Positions 58,838 to 64,000 of a stretch of DNA of 64,000 nt are shown in pieces. The stretch is taken from NCBI GenBank assembly GCA_016793325.1, contig JAEUKI010000027.1:58446-122445 (forward strand). The letters are read 5' to 3'. The notes below the pieces were generated by a model. It worked only from the letters and a program-made list of their open reading frames with translations, was not told where the DNA came from and did not search any database. Position 1 is the stretch's first letter, and each line of letters starts with the position of its first letter. A program made the translations under genes and the position numbers. This DNA is from Myxococcales bacterium (GTDB taxonomy: Bacteria > Myxococcota_A > Polyangia > Polyangiales > Ga0077539).

Positions 58838-59866
58838 GTGCGTGACATCGCCTCTCGCGACGCGCGTTTGGAGCCAGCGCCCACGACGACTCCGATTCGA
58901 GTGTCGTCGTACGTCTTGTCGTGGCCCCGCGTTCTCGGGCTCTCGCTGCCCGAAGTCGCGCGCGCCGCAGCGTTGCCGCTCGAGAGGCTCGAGTCGGGCG
59001 AGGCGCTGACCTACGAGGACACCCTGCGATTGTGGCGAGGGATCGAGGCGCTCACCGGCGATCCTGTGTGGGGATTGCACGCGGGCGCGCGCTTCACCCT
59101 CGACCAGATGGGGGTCGTCGGAACCGCCCTCGCGCACGCCACGCACCTCGACGCCGCGATCGACGCGCTCACGCGCGTGATGCGCTACTTCGTGCAAGGC
59201 GCCGCGATCCGCCGCGTCGACAGCGCCGTCGCTGCGGGGATCGAGTACAAGATGCCGACGCTCCGGTCGCGACACGGCGCGGACACGATCTTCGCGGCGA
59301 CGATGGCGCTCGTCCGCCACTGCACGGGCCAAGCGCTCGCGGCGCACGCGGTCGAGCACCAGATGCCGCGCTGCTGCGAAGACGAATACGCGCGCTTCTT
59401 CGGCGTCGCTCCGGCGTGGGACCGCCCGACGACGCAGCTCCTCTTCTCACGCGACTCGCTCGCGCTGCCGTTTCGCGGCGCGGCGCCGGGCGTCGCAGAG
59501 CTCCTCAGCGAACACGCGCAACGGCTGCTCGCGCCGGCGAGCCAATCGTCGCCCTTCGCGCAGGCTTTCTCGGAGGCGTTTTGGCGCGCGCACGAGGCGG
59601 GCGACGCGACGATCGACACGGTGGCGGCGTTGCTCGGCACGAGCGCGCGATCGTTGCAGCGAAAGCTCGCAGCGACGGGAAAGACCTTCGCGACCACGCG
59701 CGCCGAGCTGCTCCACCGCCGCGCGTACGAGCTGCTCATCGAGGACGCCCTCACGATCGAAGCGATCGCCGCGAGGTTGGGCTACAGCTCGCGCGCGGCG
59801 CTCGAGCGAGCCTTCGTCCGTTGGTGCGGTCGGACGCCCCACGCGGTTCGACGCGATCGACGCTGA
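58838..59866 (+). CDS. AraC family regulator with Arabinose_bd-type N-terminus
   Basis: A 342-residue regulator. Residues 25-210 match the Arabinose_bd (PF12625-like) sensor domain, including LTYEDTLRLWRGIEALTGDP, DQMGVVGTALAHATHLDAAI and LFSRDSLALPF. The C-terminal helix-turn-helix (about 250-335) contains TVAALLGTSARSLQRKLA and IEAIAARLGYSSRAALERAF. OruR/ArgR-type AraC proteins with this domain sense amino acids or small metabolites. The GTG at 58838 follows the tandem duplication closely. The target is unknown. Confidence 0.88.
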   Translation: MRDIASRDARLEPAPTTTPIRVSSYVLSWPRVLGLSLPEVARAAALPLERLESGEALTYEDTLRLWRGIEALTGDPVWGLHAGARFTLDQMGVVGTALAHATHLDAAIDALTRVMRYFVQGAAIRRVDSAVAAGIEYKMPTLRSRHGADTIFAATMALVRHCTGQALAAHAVEHQMPRCCEDEYARFFGVAPAWDRPTTQLLFSRDSLALPFRGAAPGVAELLSEHAQRLLAPASQSSPFAQAFSEAFWRAHEAGDATIDTVAALLGTSARSLQRKLAATGKTFATTRAELLHRRAYELLIEDALTIEAIAARLGYSSRAALERAFVRWCGRTPHAVRRDRR

Positions 59867-59991
59867 GTCGTGGCGCGCGATGGTGGCGGCGCTGCGTGCG
59901 TCGACCGCGACGGTCGATTGATTGAGAATCCGCGCCTCGGACCGACAATCACACCGCGTGATCCACAGCACGAACGCGAGGGCTGATTTTC

Positions 59992-61503
59992 ATGGCTGAG
60001 AGTGGGTGCGCTCGGACTTCGACGGCAATGTTGGCGATGGGGCTTCTGCTCGCGATCGCTGGTGACGCGAGGGCGCAAGCAAGCGAGTCGACGTCGGTCG
60101 CGGCGTCCGCTCGCGTGCCGAGTCCGACTGCGCTCGAGGTGCCGCTGGCGGTGCCGATCCGAGGCGCATCGGGGTGGGCGACGCGGGGCGGAGGGACACG
60201 CTTGTGGCCGCTCTCGGCCGGTGGGCGCGTGAGTCTCGTGGATCTCGAGGCGCGGATTCTGATCGGCGCTGGGCTCCAGCCGACCGAACAATTCGCGAAC
60301 ACGACGGTCCTTCTCGTGCACGACACGTCTGGCGCGGTTCGCGAGACGCGCGAGCTCACTGCGGATGGCGGCGTGGTCCGTGGGTACGGCGCGATCGCGA
60401 CCGATGGTGGAGCGATCGCCTACGGGCAGGCGGGGGCGGGCTCGGTGCACGGCGCGGTCGTTCGTCTCGGTCCGGACGGACAGGTTCGATGGTCGGTGCT
60501 GGCGCCGCATCGCCCTGCGGAGTCGTGTCGGCCACGAGAGCGAGTCTGCACGTGGAGCGAGTTTCATCACGCGATCGAAGTCGGCGGATCGGTGTACGCC
60601 AGTTTGAACTTTCATCGCGGCTCGGTGACCTTCGCCAACGGAACAAGACTCCGCGGTGACCGCGGGACGCTCAATCGGGCGATCGTTCGTATCGACGCGC
60701 GCACGGGCGTGGTTTCACAGGTGATGCCGCTGCGCGGCACCGAGTACGAGCTCTTGGCGAGCGGCGGTCGGCTGAGCGCTCTCCAAACGACCCGCGACGG
60801 ATCACGGCTTCTCCAAGAGATCGTTCGGTTCGATCCCGCGCTGCGCCGCCTGAGCTCGAGCAGAGTCCGAGCGCCCCACAGCTTCTCGTCTGTGTTCGCG
60901 CTCGGCGATGGCGTCGCCACGGTCGCTCGACGCGACACCAACGAGTGGGCGTTGACCATCATCGACGGCGCTGGCCGCACGACGTGGGAGCACACCTTCG
61001 ACAGCGCCAGCGTCTTCGAAACATCGGGCGACCTGCTGTTCGTCGCGACGCCGTTGGCCTCGTCGACCGATCAACACCCGCTCGAGTCCGCTCCACGCGA
61101 CGGGATCGCCCGCGGCGTGCAAGTCGTCGCCTACGACGCCGCGGGGCGCGCCCAGTGGAGCGCGTCGACGAGTCACTCGTTTGTGCGGCGTTCGCTCGGG
61201 CTTTCGGTGAGCGGGCCGCGGAGCGTTCGGCTGACGGGGGTGCGCCTCGGGGGGCCGCTCGCCCCTGGTGCGGCAGCGACGCTCGTCGCGCTTCCGTTGC
61301 TTCCTGCGAGCGCTGCAGCGCTCCCGGGTGCGCTCCGCACTTCTCTTCGGACATCGAGATCGCCTCCGTCGACGACTCGAACGACGGCCTCTGCGACGCC
61401 CTCGCGCTCGCGCCCGTCCGAGCTCGACTCCGGGCCGCAGACGAGGATGCGACCGGTCGCGAGCAGGCTCTCGGATCGACACATCGAATCAAAACGTCGC
61501 TGA
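59992..61503 (+). CDS. Exported propeller-like protein, probably frameshifted near its end
   Basis: A 503-residue reading with a signal peptide (LAIAGDARAQA). The mature region to about residue 445 is beta-rich with repeated GGVVRGYGAIATDGGAI and VVAYDAAGRAQWS blades, probably a propeller. From about 61329 the frame turns Ser/Thr/Arg-rich, whereas the frame one base over gives CAPHFSSDIEIAS and NDGLCDALALAPVRA with almost all third positions G or C. Loss of one G from a G-run at 61326-61328 explains this. The true C-terminus is therefore uncertain; the shifted frame stays open into the next gene, so a second shift or error is likely. Confidence 0.6.
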   Translation: MAESGCARTSTAMLAMGLLLAIAGDARAQASESTSVAASARVPSPTALEVPLAVPIRGASGWATRGGGTRLWPLSAGGRVSLVDLEARILIGAGLQPTEQFANTTVLLVHDTSGAVRETRELTADGGVVRGYGAIATDGGAIAYGQAGAGSVHGAVVRLGPDGQVRWSVLAPHRPAESCRPRERVCTWSEFHHAIEVGGSVYASLNFHRGSVTFANGTRLRGDRGTLNRAIVRIDARTGVVSQVMPLRGTEYELLASGGRLSALQTTRDGSRLLQEIVRFDPALRRLSSSRVRAPHSFSSVFALGDGVATVARRDTNEWALTIIDGAGRTTWEHTFDSASVFETSGDLLFVATPLASSTDQHPLESAPRDGIARGVQVVAYDAAGRAQWSASTSHSFVRRSLGLSVSGPRSVRLTGVRLGGPLAPGAAATLVALPLLPASAAALPGALRTSLRTSRSPPSTTRTTASATPSRSRPSELDSGPQTRMRPVASRLSDRHIESKRR

Positions 61504-61558
61504 CCGAGGGGATCTTCGGTCGGATCACTGCCTCCGCGGTCTACCCTCGGAGGGAGCT

Positions 61559-62035
61559 ATGCCCGCGACGATCATCGAGCAAGACGCTGTGTACTGCCTC
61601 GCGCGTTTTGAAAACCTGTGCATCGTGATTTGGCGCGGAGAGCCGACGCTCGACCGCGTCATTCGGTGCGAGAAGGTGTTTCGCAGCATCGAGGGATCCG
61701 TCGGATTTCTCGCGTTCGTCGAGGACGGCTGCCCGATTCCGAACGCGGCGACGAGGAAGCGCTCGGCAGAGCAGCTCCACGAGTTTCGGGATCGAGTGCG
61801 CGTGCAAGCGGCGGTGATCGAGGGGGACGGGATCTTCGTCTCGCTGAGCCGCACGGCGATCCGCGGGATCTTCGCGCTCACGCGCTCGGCGGCCCTCATC
61901 GGCGGCAGCCTCAACGAGATCATCGGACCGCTCTCCAGCGCGATGGGGATGAGCTCCACCGAGCTGCAAACCGCGGTGCGCTCGCTGCGAGAGAGCTACG
62001 ACAAGGGCGCGTTCGCTAAGAAAAAAGCAGGGTGA
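61559..62035 (+). CDS. Hypothetical protein
   Basis: A 158-residue soluble protein that I do not recognise. The N-half reads ARFENLCIVIWRGEPTLDRV and FLAFVEDGCPIPNAATRKR, alternating beta and helix. The C-half is helical, with GIFALTRSAALIGGSLNEI and STELQTAVRSLRESYD, ending in a Lys cluster. A SpoIIAA/STAS-like fold is possible from the order, but no signature motif is seen. The ATG 61559 has a GGAGG about five bases before it, a good ribosome binding site. It follows the frameshifted propeller-like gene. Confidence 0.7.
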   Translation: MPATIIEQDAVYCLARFENLCIVIWRGEPTLDRVIRCEKVFRSIEGSVGFLAFVEDGCPIPNAATRKRSAEQLHEFRDRVRVQAAVIEGDGIFVSLSRTAIRGIFALTRSAALIGGSLNEIIGPLSSAMGMSSTELQTAVRSLRESYDKGAFAKKKAG

Positions 62036-62125
62036 TCGCGATCCGTGCTGCCCCAGCCGCGCTTCGGCGGGCGGCGACGCGCGGCCTGTGTCGAGGCGAG
62101 AGCTCGCGCCACGCGCGCTGCCCCG

Positions 62126-62518
62126 TCACTCGATCGCCGCGCTCGGCGCGTACGCGTGCACCATCGCCACGCACGAGAGCGCGATCGCTGCGCCCACTGC
62201 GACGCTCACCGCGATGGCGCGCTTCGTCTTCGTCTCGCTCTCGCGTCGCACGATCGCCAGCGCGATGCCCGCGACGAGGCTCACCGCGCCCACGTACGCG
62301 TGCCGCTCGAAGAACGCCGCCGCGCTCAGCGAGTGCTGCGCGAGCGCCCGATGGCGCGGCCCCATCGCGACGAGGCCGAACACGATCGCGCTCAGCGAGA
62401 GCGCTCCGCACGCGCGTCGCACGAGCGCGTCTCTCGCTGGGTTTTCACTGTAGAACCACGCGACCACCGCGACGAGCGCCGCGGCGCAGCTCGCGATGAT
62501 GTGAAGCGCGCCGATCAC
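62126..62518 (-). CDS. Small four-helix membrane protein
   Basis: A 130-residue protein with four hydrophobic segments at about residues 1-22, 38-56, 73-90 and 100-122, separated by short charged loops including RRESETKTKR. No family is recognised. It begins at GTG 62518. It converges with the 61559 gene, leaving 90 bases between the stops, and diverges from the isomerase-like gene, which starts 60 bases away. Confidence 0.6.
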   Translation of the reverse strand: MIGALHIIASCAAALVAVVAWFYSENPARDALVRRACGALSLSAIVFGLVAMGPRHRALAQHSLSAAAFFERHAYVGAVSLVAGIALAIVRRESETKTKRAIAVSVAVGAAIALSCVAMVHAYAPSAAIE

Positions 62519-62577
62519 CAGCGAAGAGACTAGCGCGTCACGGCCCTCGCGGCGCTGGTGTTACAACTCGATGGGTG

Positions 62578-63846
62578 ATGGCGAAGGTCGAGTTCTTCTT
62601 CGATTACACGTGCCCCTACGCGTACCTCGCGTCGACGCAGATCGAGGCACTTTGCGCGCGGACGCACAGCGAGCTCGTGTGGCGGCCCATGCTGCTCGGC
62701 GGGCTCTTTCGCTCGCAGGGCGTCGCCACGAACCTCGCCGCGACGATGCCGCCTGCGAAGGCTCGGTTGCTCGTCGCGGATCAACGGCGGTGGGCTGATT
62801 TGTGGGGCGTGGCGTTGAACGTTCCTCGTCCCGACGGGTATGCGCGCTCGGTGGACGCCCTGCGCGCGACGCTCGTGGTCGATGACGCCCTGCGCGCCGC
62901 GGTGATCCATCGCTTGTATCGCGCGTATTGGGTCGAGCATCGCGACATTGGCGACAGCGATGTGCTTCGGGCTCTTCTCGATGAAGCCGGCGTGGACGGG
63001 GCTTCCGTGCTCGCGAAGATCGATGACGACGTGAAGAGCAAGCTCCGCGCGAACACGGACGAAGCCGCAGAGCGTGGAGCGTTCGGCGCGCCGTCGATCT
63101 TCGTCGGAGACGAGCTCTTCTTCGGCCAAGACCGCCTCGTGATGCTCGAGGATCACCTCGGGGGCCGCGGGGTCGAGCCGGGCGAGGGGCGCGCGCGAGG
63201 CGCAGCTGCGGGGCGCGTCGTCGAGTTCTACTATGATATTTCCTCGCCGTTTGCGTACCTGGGCGACGTGGGGATCCGGCGCGCGTGCGAGCGAACGGGC
63301 GCGCGGCTGGTCTACAAGCCGATCTTGCTCGGCGGGCTCTTCAAGGAGCACGGGCGAGAGCTCGTGCCGTTCTCGACGTTTTCGCCGAACAAACAGCGCT
63401 TCGTGTCGAAGGACCTCGATCGCTGGGCCGCGCGTTGGGCCGAGGATTTTCGCTGGAACTCCCGCTTTCCCGTGCGCTCGCTCGACGCCCAACGCATCGC
63501 CGTCGCGCTCGCCTCGCGCGTCGCGACCGACGGCGACCGCGACGCAGCGAGCGTGTTGCAGCGCTTCGCGCGCGAGACGTTTCGCGTCGTGTGGGCCACG
63601 GACGAAGACCCCACCGATCGCGCGGTGCTCGCGCGGTGCCTTCGCGACGCGGGCGCAGACCCAGCGCTCGTCGCGAGCGCCAGCGATCCCGCAGTCAAAC
63701 AAGCGCTCGCTGATCGAACGAGAGAAGCGTTCGAACGCGGCGTGTTCGGCGTCCCGACCTTCTTCGTCGGAGACGCGATGTTCTGGGGCCAGGACCGCGT
63801 GTCGCACGTCGAGCGCGCGCTCGAGGGGTGGAATCCGCCGCAGTGA
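62578..63846 (+). CDS. Fused tandem DsbA-like (HCCA isomerase/GST-kappa) protein
   Basis: A 422-residue protein of two homologous halves. Each begins with the same family signature: EFFFDYTCPYAYLASTQIE at about residue 5 and EFYYDISSPFAYLGDVGIR at about 215, then WRPMLLGGLF and YKPILLGGLF, and each closes with FGAPSIFVGDELFFGQDRL and FGVPTFFVGDAMFWGQDRV. This is the 2-hydroxychromene-2-carboxylate isomerase/GST-kappa thioredoxin-like fold with a helical insert, normally about 200 residues acting as a dimer. In the first half a Cys replaces the usual catalytic Ser; the second half keeps SSP. Start may be GTG 62575 or ATG 62578. Confidence 0.85.
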   Translation: MAKVEFFFDYTCPYAYLASTQIEALCARTHSELVWRPMLLGGLFRSQGVATNLAATMPPAKARLLVADQRRWADLWGVALNVPRPDGYARSVDALRATLVVDDALRAAVIHRLYRAYWVEHRDIGDSDVLRALLDEAGVDGASVLAKIDDDVKSKLRANTDEAAERGAFGAPSIFVGDELFFGQDRLVMLEDHLGGRGVEPGEGRARGAAAGRVVEFYYDISSPFAYLGDVGIRRACERTGARLVYKPILLGGLFKEHGRELVPFSTFSPNKQRFVSKDLDRWAARWAEDFRWNSRFPVRSLDAQRIAVALASRVATDGDRDAASVLQRFARETFRVVWATDEDPTDRAVLARCLRDAGADPALVASASDPAVKQALADRTREAFERGVFGVPTFFVGDAMFWGQDRVSHVERALEGWNPPQ

Positions 63847-63851
63847 GCGCT

Positions 63852-64000
63852 GAAAGAAGAAGGGGACCAGAATGCGAAAGAAGAAGGGCGAGAAGAAAGA
63901 AGAAGGGGACGGACCTCGCATTTGGAGCGTCGAGAATGCGAAAGAAGAAGGGGAAAGAAGAAGGGGACGGACCTCGCATTTGGAGCGTCGAGAATCCGAC
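63852..64000. repeat. REP-like repeats with GAAGAAGGGGAC motif
   Basis: GAAAGAAGAAGGGGAC occurs at 63852, 63895 and 63953. Copies two and three are followed by CGGACCTCGCATTTGGAGCG and lie 58 bases apart. In the first full unit TCGCATT (63916-63922) and AATGCGA (63935-63941) are perfect inverted arms around a 12-base loop; in the last copy the arm is altered to AATCCGA. No gene lies here. Such units often flank RAYT/IS200-like transposase genes, which would be beyond the window's end. Confidence 0.65.

Overview
The window is 64 kb of GC-rich chromosomal DNA from a myxobacterium-like member of the Myxococcota, most likely a Polyangiales relative. I base this on the strongly GC-biased third codon positions, two secreted proteins ending in MYXO-CTERM-like tails (short Cys motif, hydrophobic helix, Arg cluster), a DUF2330 protein, nine predicted lipoproteins (several with Asp/Ala/Ser-rich linkers after the lipobox), and giant beta-propeller and Cys-rich surface proteins. 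I saw no phage, plasmid, CRISPR, rRNA or tRNA features. The only mobile-element hint is a REP-like repeat at the right edge. Nothing was computed: all family calls come from reading the sequence.

Layout. 0-5.7 kb: GST, WYL regulator and a 1316-residue NHL-type lipoprotein. 5.8-18.1 kb: TamB, MarC, glucose-6-phosphate isomerase, a Cys-pair protein, a DUF2330 protein, a two-gene unit of an ArsA/Get3-like ATPase and an N-terminal-glutamine amidase, and xseA. 18.2-21.1 kb: a lipoprotein in which TSP3 and OmpA modules interrupt a DUF4139-like domain, then a small unrecognised protein. 21.1-25.9 kb: a leftward housekeeping run in transcription order folE, SDR, Lon-N, yajQ, thioesterase, rsfS, rlmH and a TerB-like gene. 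26.0-28.4 kb: a three-gene cassette of unknown small proteins and a lipoprotein; the two small genes have unusually good ribosome binding sites.

28.4-38.7 kb: SIMPL protein, VTT-like membrane protein, amidase overlapping a stand-alone pilus/secretin N-domain protein, acyl-CoA-dehydrogenase-like flavoprotein with a divergent TetR regulator, a GlxA-type regulator divergent from isonitrile hydratase, and an ArsR/AHSA1 pair behind three 16-bp-phased direct repeats. 38.7-52.2 kb: mostly exported proteins, including a MYXO-CTERM protein with thirteen 32-residue disintegrin-like repeats, an FG-GAP protein, an SGNH hydrolase and a GT-C-like membrane protein. 52.3-64 kb: a large coiled-coil protein with a Cys-less CpXC-like start, a metallophosphoesterase, a frameshifted Uma2 nuclease, a propeller lipoprotein, an AraC regulator behind a 103-bp duplication, a second apparently frameshifted exported protein, a fused double DsbA-like isomerase and the REP-like repeats.

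The best candidates for undescribed biology are the cassette at 26-28.4 kb, the disintegrin-like repeat protein, the DUF4139/OmpA chimera, and the pairing of an N-degron deamidase with a Get3-like ATPase.
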